DNA from: Tipula vernalis
Lineage: Eukaryota; Arthropoda; Insecta; Diptera; Tipulidae
NCBI GenBank assembly: GCA_958295665.1
Contig: OY282560.1
Coordinates: 186,419,561 to 186,483,560, forward strand
Length of the DNA: 64,000 nucleotides
Direction: 5' to 3'
Shown here: positions 43,575 to 55,125 of the stretch, piece after piece
Layout of the letters: each line of letters begins with the position of its first letter
Numbering within the stretch: position 1 is the stretch's first letter
Translations under genes and position numbers: made by a program
Notes under the pieces: model-generated
What the model was told of the DNA's origin: nothing
What the model saw: the letters and a program-made list of their open reading frames with translations, nothing else
Databases searched by the model: none

Positions 43575-43843
43575 TAAGGACGTGTCCGATTTCAATGTGC
43601 AAAGAATGAATTTTGTTAATATTTATAAATACTAAAGAGCAATACCTAACATACATACCTGTAAGCTTAAATGTATCATATCTGGGAGTTTAGGAGATCC
43701 ATTATTAAAGATCGCGCAAAGTTCCGTGTTCTTCTCATTAAACACATATAACCCGAAATTAATAGAAATTACACCATATTTGGATCAAATTTTGCCTCTA
43801 TCATTTTTATGTACACTTTTAAATAACTCTCCACGTACAATAT

Positions 43844-44338
43844 TGTTACGTTTTTGCCTTGTCAAATAAGGTTCGTATCACTGGATTGTGAATAAAACCA
43901 ATTCAATTTAATTTATCACCAACGAATTTATTTATTTCACACAAGAATTATTACAACACAGTTTATTAATACAAATTCACAAAATCACTTTATATAAATT
44001 ATTCTCAAATTTTACTGTTCACTTATAATTTTTATTTCCACAAAAACACTTTTTAATTCACTTTTTAATTCCTTTTTAATCTTTACTCTTTCGCTTACCA
44101 AAAATTACTTATTCTTACAACTTTACACTATCGCGTTCCAAATACTAATAATCCAATTCGATCTTGTTCGCCTTTTTATATACACAAACCAAGCTTCTCG
44201 AAAGTTCACGACTTTTCCAGTTGGAATAGCGTAGAAACATTACATAACAATTTTTATCATGGAAAATTCCATTTAGTACAGTAAACATTGAGCTATTAGT
44301 TTTACTTATTCTATTGCACACTAGGTGTCACCGTCACA
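43844..44338 (-). mobile_element. Solo LTR of the gypsy family
   Basis: 495 bp, TGTTACG at the start, GTCACA at the end, ATAT at 43840-43843 and 44339-44342. It shows small indels relative to the LTRs next to it, so it is a separate insertion. Four bases (ATAT) separate it from the next element. Confidence 0.92.
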
Positions 44339-44342
44339 ATAT

Positions 44343-47300
44343 TGTTACGTTTTTGCCTTGTCAATCAAGGTTCGTATCACTGGATTGTGAATAATACAAA
44401 CTCAATTCAATTTATCACCAACGAATTTATTTATTTCACAAAATTTATTACAACACAGTTTATCAATCAAAATTCACAAAATCACTTTATATAAATTATT
44501 CTCAAATTTTACTAATCACTTTTACTTTTTATTTCGCACAAAAACACTTTTTAAATCACTTTTTAATTCCTTTTTAATCTTTATACTATCGCTTTCCAAA
44601 TATTACTTATTCTTACAACTTTACACTATCGCGTTCCAAATACTAATAATCCAATTCGATCTTGTTCGCCTTTTTATATACACAAAACAAGCTTCTCGAA
44701 AGTTCACGACTTTTCCAGTTGGAATAGCGTAGAAACATTACGTAACAATTTTTATCATGGAAAATTCCATTTAGTACAGTAAACATTGAGCTATTAGTTT
44801 TACTTATTCTATTACACACTAGGTGTCACCGTCACACTACCCCCCACCTAAGCCTGTTCGTCCCGAACAGGACCCAAATCACCTCCTCTGTATAGGGCCA
44901 GCCTCTCCAAATGTACCGCCATTGGTCTACCTCCTTGTCCTTTTCTTGTCCTGTAGGGTGCCGTCCATAAAAGCTGCACTTTCGCCGATAAATCCCCCTT
45001 CTTTTGTTGCGAGTTGTGAAGCCACACTAATTGCCCCTCGTTTAATCCCTGGCCATTTGCCCGTATGGCACATCGAGTTCTCATCCAGTCGCCCGACACT
45101 CGCACTCTACCTCGCACAACTCGGCCCTTCTTATCCAATGTCTGCTTAACCTGATGTTCTTTGGTTTCCTCAATTGTTTTAGATTTCGATGGCAGCTCCT
45201 CGCAATGACTGATTGTTACTCGCCTTACTGTCACATCCGTACCGTTAAATTTAAGATTCAGCTCGATGTTATTGCTGCTCAATATTCCTCGTCCAAAATC
45301 CAACACAAAGCCATTCATCCTCATGAAGTCCGTTCCCAAAATAACCTCGTCCACAATGTCTGCGACCAGAACTTCGTGTGGGAAAAGAGTTTCGCCGATC
45401 CTTATGCTCACGATCTTTTTCCCTTTAATCATTGCACTCTCCCCATTTGCCATTCTTAATTTTAACCCATCAACCAGCTGCACTGCTCCTGCGATCAAAT
45501 CTTTCCGAACAATTGTGTGGGTTGCTCCGGTATCCAGCGTAATAATACACCTCCTCCCTTCAACACCGCCCCAAACTGTGACGCTGCTTCCGCCTCGTGC
45601 TTCACTCGTAACAGGGATGAATGTTATGGGGGAACCAGACGGCGAAGCCAGCTTCGGTTCCTTCAAACTGACTTCTAACCTTTCCACTTTACCGACTGTT
45701 GCCATCCGCTCATCCGATTCCCGCTCTCCTCTTCGTGCTCTTTCCACGGAAGATGGTAATCCGTGCCGCTTTGCTCCTGCTTCCAAACAATCTCGCGAGA
45801 TGTGGCCAATCCTGTTACACACCCAACATCTTCGCTCGCTGCCTCTAGACCTCTGTCCCGACCGTTCCGTGTTTGCTCGTATAAAAGGAGGCGATCTTCT
45901 CTCTCCATGTATTACTTTCCGACAGTCCATTGAGATGTGACCCAACTTGTCACATTTCCAACACCTAAGCCTGCCTCTTCCGACTGTCGGTACCATTCGC
46001 TCCATGCTGCCGTTCTTGTCTGAGTTCATTTGACACCTAAATACTGATGGTCTGGTGAAGTTCTGCACAGCCTCGATGGTTAACGCAAACGCAACGGTTT
46101 CCGCAAAGGTTGATTTAGGTGACAACATCACCGCCCTGCGTGTTTCTGGATCTCGAATGCCGTCAATGAATGCGTCAATTTTAAGCCTTTCCATATAATC
46201 GGCCGACGTACTGGTATGTGCTAGATGTACTAATCGCTCAATTGCCGATGAAAATTCCTGAAGTGATTCTCCTCCCTTTTGGTAGCGGCTTTTCAATTCC
46301 ATTCGATAGATTTCACGCTTGTGGTCACTGCCGTACTTCCGATCCAGCGCCTTCATAATTTCGAGATAACTGTTGCGATCTTTTTCCGGAATTGTTTGTA
46401 AGGCCTCCGCTGCTTCACCTTTAAGGGCCACTATTAACGCTGCGACAAGATGTTCATCATTCCAACGGTTTTGATTGGCTGCCGTTTCAAATTGAAATTT
46501 GAAAATGACGAAAGATGTTGTTCCGTCGAATGTTGGTGGCTTTATCTTGATTGATTGGACGGTTTGTACCACTTGTGTTGTTGTTCCACTTGCCTTGATA
46601 TCAGTTAGTTCTTTCTCGAGCCGTTGGCATTTTTCTTCAACCTGCTGAACCTCCGTTTTGACAAGTTGAACTTCCTTTTGCAGTTTTTGGTCAACCTGTT
46701 GAATCTCCATTTGCAGCTTCTCTACTTCACCGTGTATGTTAGTAGATAATTCGAGAAGTTTCTCGTCCATTCTCTTATGACCATCAGTAATTTGGCTTTT
46801 AATTTCTTCTCCTTGTTTCTCCACCCGGTGTTGAAGTTCTTCGTTTGATTGTTTCATTGCTTGGTTTGACTGATTTATAGTTTCTAACTGTCGCTCATTT
46901 TTCACCATTTGTCGTTCGTTTTGTTGTTTCATTAGACTCATCTGGCCCGTCATCTGGTTCATAGCTGCTATTAACTGCGACAAATCGAAACTTCCAGATG
47001 GTAATTGTGTTGTTTCGACTGACGGCTGTTTATCTCCTGTATTCTGCTCTACGCTTTCCGCGGCCGTTATTTCCTTTTCAAACTCATGATGATCCGCGTC
47101 TAACCCTTCTTTCTCCATGGCGTCACGTAGTCGCGCTTGTAAAGCTGCTTTACCACCATCAGTAGTCAAACCTCGTTTCTCAAGTTCCTTCTTTAATTCT
47201 GGCACTTTTAATTCGTTGAGAATCATTTTTTTTTTATCTTTTTATTCACAATCCCACCGCTGTCACCAAATTGTTACGTTTTTGCCTTGTCAATCAAGGT

Positions 47301-47765
47301 TCGTATCACTGGATTGTGAATAATACAAACTCAATTCAATTTATCACCAACGAATTTATTTATTTCACAAAATTTATTACAACACAGTTTATCAATCAAA
47401 ATTCACAAAATCACTTTATATAAATTATTCTCAAATTTTACTAATCACTTTTACTTTTTATTTCGCACAAAAACACTTTTTAAATCACTTTTTAATTCCT
47501 TTTTAATCTTTATACTATCGCTTTCCAAATATTACTTATTCTTACAACTTTACACTATCGCGTTCCAAATACTAATAATCCAATTCGATCTTGTTCGCCT
47601 TTTTATATACACAAAACAAGCTTCTCGAAAGTTCACGACTTTTCCAGTTGGAATAGCGTAGAAACATTACGTAACAATTTTTATCATGGAAAATTCCATT
47701 TAGTACAGTAAACATTGAGCTATTAGTTTTACTTATTCTATTACACACTAGGTGTCACCGTCACA
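44343..47765 (-). mobile_element. Non-autonomous gypsy element lacking RT and integrase core
   Basis: LTRs at 44343-44836 and 47272-47765 (494 bp each) are identical by eye; ATAT at 44339-44342 and 47766-47769. Polypurine tract at 44837-44849 and primer-binding region after the 5' LTR are kept. The interior holds one open frame of 792 codons instead of gag plus pol. LTR differences from the complete element show it is a distinct subfamily. Identical LTRs mean recent movement, which without its own RT must have used another element's enzymes. Confidence 0.94.
44848..47226 (-). CDS. Fused Gag-protease-integrase-tail protein
   Basis: 792 residues from ATG at 47226. SAP-like start (VPELKKELEKRGL, residues 8-40), coiled coil (about 95-210), Gag core (about 230-390), two CCHC knuckles (CWKCDKLGHISMDC about 421; CWVCNRIGHISRDC about 466), protease motif DTGATHTIVRKDL (about 565) and GTDFMRMNGFVLDFGRG. 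From about residue 690 it jumps to the integrase C-terminal tail (RANGQGLNEGQLVWLHN ... HLERLALYRGGDLG). RT, RNase H and the integrase zinc finger and DDE core are missing. Unlike the complete element, Gag and protease share one frame, so no frameshift is needed. The frame is open across the deletion joint and LTRs are fresh, so it is probably translated. It could package itself and borrow RT and IN. Confidence 0.93.
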   Translation of the reverse strand: MILNELKVPELKKELEKRGLTTDGGKAALQARLRDAMEKEGLDADHHEFEKEITAAESVEQNTGDKQPSVETTQLPSGSFDLSQLIAAMNQMTGQMSLMKQQNERQMVKNERQLETINQSNQAMKQSNEELQHRVEKQGEEIKSQITDGHKRMDEKLLELSTNIHGEVEKLQMEIQQVDQKLQKEVQLVKTEVQQVEEKCQRLEKELTDIKASGTTTQVVQTVQSIKIKPPTFDGTTSFVIFKFQFETAANQNRWNDEHLVAALIVALKGEAAEALQTIPEKDRNSYLEIMKALDRKYGSDHKREIYRMELKSRYQKGGESLQEFSSAIERLVHLAHTSTSADYMERLKIDAFIDGIRDPETRRAVMLSPKSTFAETVAFALTIEAVQNFTRPSVFRCQMNSDKNGSMERMVPTVGRGRLRCWKCDKLGHISMDCRKVIHGERRSPPFIRANTERSGQRSRGSERRCWVCNRIGHISRDCLEAGAKRHGLPSSVERARRGERESDERMATVGKVERLEVSLKEPKLASPSGSPITFIPVTSEARGGSSVTVWGGVEGRRCIITLDTGATHTIVRKDLIAGAVQLVDGLKLRMANGESAMIKGKKIVSIRIGETLFPHEVLVADIVDEVILGTDFMRMNGFVLDFGRGILSSNNIELNLKFNGTDVTVRRVTISHCEELPSKSKTIEETKEHQVKQTLDKKGRVVRGRVRVSGDWMRTRCAIRANGQGLNEGQLVWLHNSQQKKGDLSAKVQLLWTAPYRTRKGQGGRPMAVHLERLALYRGGDLGPVRDEQA

Positions 47766-47930
47766 ATATGTTATTTGTTGCATTTCCAAATGTCAATTTT
47801 ATTATGTCAAAATTATTTCAGTATTCGGACAGCAAATGAACTTATTTCAAATATGGAAGAGAAATCTATTTCACTAATGTCAAATTTATCACAAAAAAAT
47901 TATTTCGCACAGAAATCGGACACGTCCTAA

Positions 47931-48345
47931 GGTTCCTATGGAGGTCATTGTTCTTTACATACCGAGCTGCATCAACCAAAGCTAAATACCATAGGTCCAA
48001 ATCGATTTCAATATTTGCTTATAAAGTAGAAGCTTATTGTATGTTGATAAAGAAGAGTTCCTTCCCATCAACCAATACATTTTTCTGTATTTAAGTCTTA
48101 ATTCTTCACTTTTCTTCTTGACGTGTGCTTTCCATCATAGTTTAGCATCCAGGGTCATGCCGAGATATTTAGCTGTGTTCGCATGCGGTATTATTTCCTG
48201 ATTTATGGTAATCGGAATATGTTCGAATCGTCTGTTTGTAAGGTTGATGTGAACTGATTTAGTTTTATTCTCCATCTTTTTGTCCATTTATATATTTGAG
48301 TTATAGCTGATTGGAACTTCTATGTTGATTCTACGTTGCTATTTC
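47931..48345 (-). pseudogene. Jockey-like ORF2, RT thumb region (first piece)
   Basis: Minus strand, several frames: IYKWTKRWRIKLN-like start (about 48330), KTKSVHINLTNRRFEHIPIT, HANTAKYLGMTLDAKL, LKYRKMYWLMGRNSSLSTYN and KLLLYKQILKSIWTYGI, ending in NNDLHRNL at the TAA insertion point. These are the standard Jockey-clade segments after the RT palm. The palm itself is absent above 48345. The element continues at 43574. Confidence 0.85.
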
Positions 48346-51300
48346 CAACATATAGATTTGATAAATAGATGATGGATGTATGATAGATTAAATAAAAAAA
48401 ATATTCTCTAAATATACACACATAAATTTCAGGAACAACATTTTTGCGAAATACTCCCATTCCGCTCTTATTTATACGCGCTACCGGAAGATTGTTGCTT
48501 GGATTTTTATTCTCTCGAAAATTTATCCCGCAAATGTTTACACCGTAAACTGTAAGTTTTATCTAAAAAAAATTGTATGTAGATAACCCAACCTTTTATT
48601 TTACCTGATTCTCCAAGCTCGATTCCTGATTTCTTCCAAATTTCCAATTGTTTTATTGATGTGTTTTATCCCCTGGATGACTTATTATATAAAATGTCAT
48701 TTTGTTTCACTAAATTGATTAAACATTTAAATATAAGTATGTACCTACTCTGAAGAAATAACCGAAAAATGCGACTAATTCAAAAAAGGAAACGTGATAT
48801 TATTTCTTAAAATTTCTGTAAGAAGTCACTTCAGCACTAAACAACAACAAAAAGTCAAATTGTGCTTTATTGCAAATTGATATACTTTAACTTTTTTTTT
48901 TAATACTTAGTCACGTCGGTCGCTTCGAGTATATTACCAGGGTAAGGTTTTGATAACGCTTTTGCGAATGACCAAATAGGAATCGAAAGCTAAAGCTGTA
49001 ATTAGTTTTTTTTTTTTGAAAATAAAACGAGCCCTAACCCAATATTTAAAAATTTGTTTGAATTCCATAGATAGGAATCTTTAAGGAAAAAGGGCAAATC
49101 TTATAAAACTTTTATATGAAAGTTATCTACATATCTTTAACAACAATATACAGGAAGACTATATTGGTATTAAATAAATATTAATTGCAGAAATATTAAA
49201 AATACATTAGGCTTAAAATATATTTTTCGAATTATCATTTTGGAAAATACATAGTAGTTGTTGCTAAAGTTATTTTTAGTTTTACTATTGTACCTCAGGT
49301 TTAAAAAAAAAATACGAAATAAAATGATTTAGTCACAAAATTTGCCTATGTTCTTATTATTTTATAAATTTACTTTGCTTGAAATTATTCCTAGTGGTAA
49401 TTTTTGTTCCGATTTTATCAAATCAGTACTGTCTGGTACCTTGTACGTACCACACCCAGAATGCTGTTGTTATGAAAATTGTATAAATTTTTGTTTAAAT
49501 AAATCAATCAAGAAAATGAAAACGATTTTCTTTAACGATGGTCATTTATTGAAACTTAAATATTGTAACATTTTCATTTAAAAAATTGTATTAGAAAAAA
49601 AGTGATTTCCCATATGTTTTATAAGAAAAGTTTGTTTTTCTCCCCTTTGTAATTTCTGTATAAAAGCTTCGTTTTTTACACTGTGACTTTGTGTAATCAA
49701 GATTACTTTAGTTTAACCAGAGCCTACTGTATAAATAAGAGCTAAGCTCTTATTTATATATTAAGCTTAATAAACTTGAAATAAGGTACGTACAATTTAA
49801 TCTTTACTATGAAACTATGTGGGAAAACGATCATTTTCATTTACAAATTTAGTCTATTAGAATTTCGAGCTTTTATTTTGTTTTTATATGGAAATATTCA
49901 TAAAACATGTAACATTATTTGATTGAAAAATCAATTCATGAAAATGTTTATTTCTTAGTGAAAATCGTCTTGGAAAATAAGGTATTTCTGAACCTATAGC
50001 TCGAAATTTATAAACAATACAATAATCATCTCTTTCATTCCCTCTATTCAAATTTGAATTCGTATATCTTTCTAAAGACCTTTTTCTTCTAAAAATGTTG
50101 GCACTAGGTTCATCGATGCCGTAGGACAAGTAAATAAAAATTATCGTTTACAACATCAAATTAATATAAAAACGTTTCTAAAGTTAAATCTACTATAATA
50201 ATTTAATTTTTTTTACCTAAAATACAGAAAACAAGATATCAAACATGACGCTTGCAATACGCCTTCGGCAGTGAATTTATATCATTTGACGTTTGAGGAA
50301 AAAGATCAATTGTTATTTAGAATTTGCGAAGCAAGCTAGATTGTTTTGATTTTTTGTTTCCTTCGAGCTCATTGTATTGATTTGATTTTTTTCTGTTTGG
50401 CTCTTTTTGATTTATTTTAATTTCGATTGTTGAGCGGAGACATGTTGTCTTTTTTTACCATTGGGTTTAGTTGTGGATGAATGATGATGTCATTAATTTG
50501 ACCTTTTATACTCGTACATTTACTCTTTTTAATATATGTATATTGTTATTGTTGTAGAAAGTTTTTTCCTTATTATCTTTTGATTATTGCTGAAAAATAG
50601 GGAAGCTTGAGAATCTTTGTTTTAAATGAGTAAGACATTGAGTTGTTTTTTAGCGATTTCAGAAAAAAATATTTAACTGGGTTTAACTTTTAATTCATGT
50701 TTCTTCGTCAGTCATCGAAATCTCGTATTTTTATACAAACTCTATGAAAATACAGTTAAATTTCGCTATAACAAACCCTGTTTATACAAAACATCAGATT
50801 CTTACAAACTTTTTGAAAATGGGCACTTGTTATAAACGATGTTATGTTTATAAAAAACTTTTTGTTTTCCCTTGGCTGTTTGTTATATCAGGATTTCACT
50901 GAAAATTACTAAATTTTTACTGTTTGGTTGTCTCTTATTTTAATTTCATTTTTCACATGCCGACTCTATTTAAATCAAGATGATTCTGGTTTTAGAGTTT
51001 AAGCAATCAAAACTTATTCAGAGTACAGCCAACATTTGATTCGACCTACTTGAGGGTTATTTTGTTACGTCGTGCAGTACATACATTTAAAATGACACTA
51101 TATAATGAGCTCGTATAATAAAGAGCTTAAAAATAATTAATTACAGTTTTCTAAGACTACTGCTGAACGGCGTAAAGCATATTTCAGAAGCTACGATGAA
51201 TTCTTCAGTTAAACGTTTGCGAATATGACATAGCCTCCACTCACTTCTTTAAACGTAACACCTCGATTATCTCAAATACGTTCAAAGAAACGGCAAAAAC

Positions 51301-53735
51301 TGAAATAGAAAAATTCGAACTGATTTTCGCGCGAGGAATCGACATACTTAAGAAACATCCGGCGTATTTAAATATTGTAATTTTTTGTTCATAACATAAT
51401 CTCTTTAAGACCGGATAAAAATGTGTAACCAAATGTAACACAATACTTATCATTATTACAATTTTAATCAATCGGATTTTATTTAGTCTGTGAAATGATT
51501 AATTTGATAACAAAACAAAACAATTGTAGCTATTTTAGCGATGTTTAGCTGTTTTTTTTATTCCCTACTGACTGGTGTACTGTATTCAAGCATTTCAGAT
51601 AAATAGCAAGGACGATTCGTTAAGTCTAGAGCTTTTTGGCTTGCAAATTTATTTTGATAAGAATCGTTATCTAAATTTCAATTGTTACACGTAAAATGAC
51701 ATGTTTTGGCTACTATATAAACCACATATATCACCGATTTTTTTTTTTTAAGTATTTAGAGAGTTAAACATTCTCCGCCCATTTAATATCGATTTTAATC
51801 ATTAAAATTCCATTTAGATAATTCATCCATCCTTTCGTGAATAAAAACCATAATGCGAATTTAATGTTGGGCTTTTGTCTATTAAATTCATACATTATGT
51901 ATATAGATAGAGAGATTATTGTGACAAATCAAAATGTGTTTGTTTACAAGGCATCGTGATGCTAAAACCAGAGCGATATCGATATGCGTTGAAATTGGTT
52001 GCGTTGGATTAAAATATTTATGGATTTTTAATTATACATTTTTTTTACGGTTTACAAAATCACATCAGTATTTAATTAATGTCTAAATAATTGTTTTTAT
52101 TTTTTATACATAAGAAGCAAAAGTACATAATGCATAATGAGATGTATGCACAACAAAAATGCTTAACAAAAACTAACCCTATGGTTGTTTATAATATTAC
52201 AAATAATTTGTAGACTATAACAAAAAATTGTTGTATTTTATTTAAATCTATTGGCGGTTGGAGCCCTTAAATTTAAGTATTTTTTTTACAAAAGAAGCGC
52301 TGATAGCTAAGGTTAAATCGCAATTTGCATCTAGTCAACTCATGTTTTTTTCTTCCACAAGCTTTTCTTACTTGTACAATTGTTAGTAGAATACCATGAA
52401 ATATCACGCTATAAGATATTTCGCAATTGCATATCTGTGCATTTGTGGTATTTTTGAATTTTGATGTCTCTTTCAGTTTCTATTAGTTAAAATTATTTTA
52501 AGAAATTGCCTAACGTAAATATGGTGCTCACTTGGGTATTGGGCGTATATAAAGAATATGGCGGGTAAACGTTGGTTTGAAATAAAAAAGTAAAAAAAAT
52601 AATGCCTATTGGTGCCGTGTATAATAAAGTCAACGGAAAAAAGTCTGGAAGAAGAGAAGAAATTCTGGAAAAGGAAGAGTCGAGTTTTAATTTTAAAATT
52701 AGTATGGAAAGATGTGTTACTCTGCTTAATATTACCAGTTTTTTGCAAATTTTGCAGACACAGATCAGAGTGTTTTTATCGCTCTTACCGCTTCTTCTGG
52801 TAGTAGTAAATTCTTTAAACGTAACTTTTTTTCAGTGTAATTTTAATTCGTTACACACCTTAGAGTATTGCTTCTCAAACTGGAGACAGCGGGCGCTTAG
52901 GGAGTCATCGATTTATTGCCAGGGAGCCGCAAAATAACTCAATTTTTCAAAATAGTTTTTGAAGTCTGGATAGATAAAATATTTTGCGTAATCTAAAAAA
53001 ATATTCATTTTATGTGCAGCTATTGTTAAAGTTAGATGGGCTGATTTTAGTGCATATCGAACCGTAAATAAATATTATAGATGTTTTCTGTGCGTGTCTA
53101 AACAATTTACTATACTTACTTAGAAAAAAAAATCTTTTTCCAAAAAAAAAACAACATTATTAAGTAATAATTTAATTAGTTTAAATTTGTGACTGTAAAG
53201 TAAGTCAAGGAGCAAAACCTGATGATTTTCCTTGATCAAATCAGTAAACTTTTTTTTTTTTTTTTTCAGCTGAGCCATTCTACATTCCTAGAAGTGCTCT
53301 TCATATTAAAATTGGTAAGCGATATAATTTTGTTTTTGATCTTGTTTTCGTTAAGTTTGTATACATGTTCAGTTTTGAGTTTATTATGATTATTTTCTTT
53401 TAAAATCATTATTGTAATGTAATTTAATGGTTTAACGTAGTGTCAAAAATAAATTAATTTTCCTTTTATTGTACTGACGTGGAATTGATCAGGCCCTTGT
53501 GAACATTAAAACTGATTTCCTACCATGTGCAGGTACGATTTGCTAGATCTAGAATATTCGGTGATAAAAACTCTCTAGCCGCTATATCTATCCAAATTAA
53601 CGTGCGCGTCCCTAAATGATCCGTAACAACTCGGTTCAACGTTCATAAAAATTTAGTTACACCAAAATCCAAAGTATAAAACCCTTCTGTCATGTTGTTG
53701 TTTGATTTTAATCGGCTTTCGTCTAATATTAAATA
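48346..53735. other. Long AT-rich region without recognised gene
   Basis: No transposon domain, no RNA gene and no repeat partner found. Homopolymer runs occur at 48893-48902, 49005-49017 and 53251-53268. Frames at 49342, 51241, 52473 and 52602 show no motif. It may be intergenic or a large intron. Confidence 0.4.
49884..50129 (-). other. Coding-like frame of unknown nature
   Basis: The 81-codon minus-strand frame has a composition unlike its surroundings (SANIFRRKRSLERYTNSN, then RGNERDDYCIVYKFRAIG), including a furin-type RRKR-S. It could be an exon of a secreted or membrane protein. No convincing acceptor or donor is visible, and I recognise no family, so it stays a candidate only. Confidence 0.2.
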
Positions 53736-54010
53736 TTGTAGCGTAGGGCTGTATTTGTTAGGACGTTGGAAAATATAGTACGATAGCTAGGTTTATATAC
53801 AGGAAATGGGAAGGTCATGGGTATTCTCAAATCAGAATTGCAAGGCAAAATTTACGGATTAAAATAAATCGTTAATGATGTGGTGCATACAATTCAACGT
53901 TTTAATTCAATCGTCCGATAGTGGTTGCTCTCAAATTTACTCACTAGATCAATATGCCATATAAATAAGAACCTTTAGTTGACATAAACTAGAAGAAAAT
54001 AATTGTCGGC
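53736..54010. repeat. Direct repeat copy 1 (flanks the Harbinger relic)
   Basis: Begins ATTGTAGCGTAGGGCTGTAT and ends AGTTGACATAAACTAG. It aligns with 55126-55500 with substitutions and indels (shared: AAATCGTTAATGATGTRGYG and CACTAGATCAATATGMCAT). Same orientation. It could be a SINE/MITE family or diverged LTRs. Confidence 0.75.
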
Positions 54011-54154
54011 AAGCTGCTGCAGTTGAAAATTATTATGTTGCTATTATTATGTTCTGCAAACGATAGATTATGTTATCGTATTGACTAGTTGATATTTTAT
54101 TTTGAAGATATAAAATGCTAAGGCGACCATGTTAAATGTCGACCGAACAATTAT

Positions 54155-54655
54155 TCTGTTTGTGTCAAAAATTATCATAGCAAAAGACCGTGATAATTTG
54201 GGTATACATATACGGTTTTTTCAAATAAATGTCAAAAATTTGTACTAAAAAATATTTATCACAGGTTTCGGTCACAGTCTTAGTCAAATACGGGTCACCA
54301 ATCTACATCTTATAATTAAATAAAATTTTAGTGTTTAGATGGCCGACATCAAGTTGGGCTGGTTTCAACAACTTGACTGTCTACCTTTTCAACAGATTCC
54401 CGAACAAAATTGCCCGAGCTTTTATACGGCGCACACGAATGGCACAAAACGGAAAATTTTAAATGACAATATGATGAATTCGACAAATGCGATCGAATGG
54501 GATTTTAAAATGATTTTTATCATCAAACAATTTCCCTTCAGTAAGACTGTGTCCGAAAACTGTAATAACTTTTGACATTTATTTGAAAAAACGCGCACAC
54601 CCAAATTATCGTAGTCAAATCGCATGATAATTTTTGCTATTAAAAAATTGCAATA
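54155..54655. repeat. Inverted-repeat (MITE-like) element of about 500 bp
   Basis: GTCAAAAATTATCATAGCAA (54155) and the following CCGTGATAATTTGGGTATAC pair with the complement at about 54595-54655. GACATTTATTTGAAAAAACG (54575) pairs with 54212-54232. AGTAAGACTGTGTCCGAAAA pairs with 54263-54283. The frame between the arms (54339-54575) has no motif. Confidence 0.75.
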
Positions 54656-54715
54656 TTTGTGAAAAAGGGTTATTTTTCTTTACCATTAACTTTATTTTAA
54701 AATAAAACATCAACC

Positions 54716-55080
54716 ATGGAGGATATTATTTTATTTGCACTTCTTTATTATTATTGCCTTTACATTGAAAAGTGGCAGCAGAGTACGTTAGTTGTATTTA
54801 GTAATTTACAAAAGTCGCGCTTAAGCTACACGCACCCTCCTACGGTCATAATTCAAATATCACCAAAGTATTGGCATATGGCAACCTCGTCACCAGAAAA
54901 CATTTAAGAGTTTCTGCACAAGCTTTTAAGGAAATCGGAAAATTGTTGGATAGAAAAAGTCATGGATGGTCTTCTGATATAGAATTAATGGCGTTTTTAT
55001 TGTGGTTAGCTAGTGGCACGAGCTACAGGTTAGTTGGAGCTGTTATGGGTATATGTTGTTGTTCGATTTTAATGCAAAGC
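54716..55080 (+). pseudogene. Harbinger transposase N-terminal fragment
   Basis: ATG at 54716 gives MEDIILFALLYYYCLYIEKW, resembling the short N-terminus of HARBI1-like proteins. After a frameshift near 54870 the frame 54871-55060 reads AYGNLVTRKHLRVSAQAFKE, then LLDRKSHGWSSDIELMAFLLWLAS in two parts and SYRLVGAVMGI, the helix-turn-helix region before the catalytic domain. The DDE part is absent; a copy of the flanking direct repeat follows. Different copy and subfamily from 27620-28370. Confidence 0.75.
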
Positions 55081-55125
55081 AATTCTTTTATACGCATCGA
55101 ATTGGCTCTCGTTTTATATATGTAT

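Larger units (their letters stand above)
43578..47927. mobile_element. TIR element (Harbinger-like, TAA duplications) hosting the gypsy insertions
   Basis: GGACGTGTCCGATTTC at 43578 is inverted at 47912-47927. TAA at 43575-43577 and 47928-47930 is the kind of duplication made by PIF/Harbinger elements. Without the gypsy material (43844-47769) the element is about 424 bp with no gene, a MITE. Removing it re-joins the Jockey-like reading frame (LHRNL to NLILNEI), which supports the boundaries. Confidence 0.8.
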
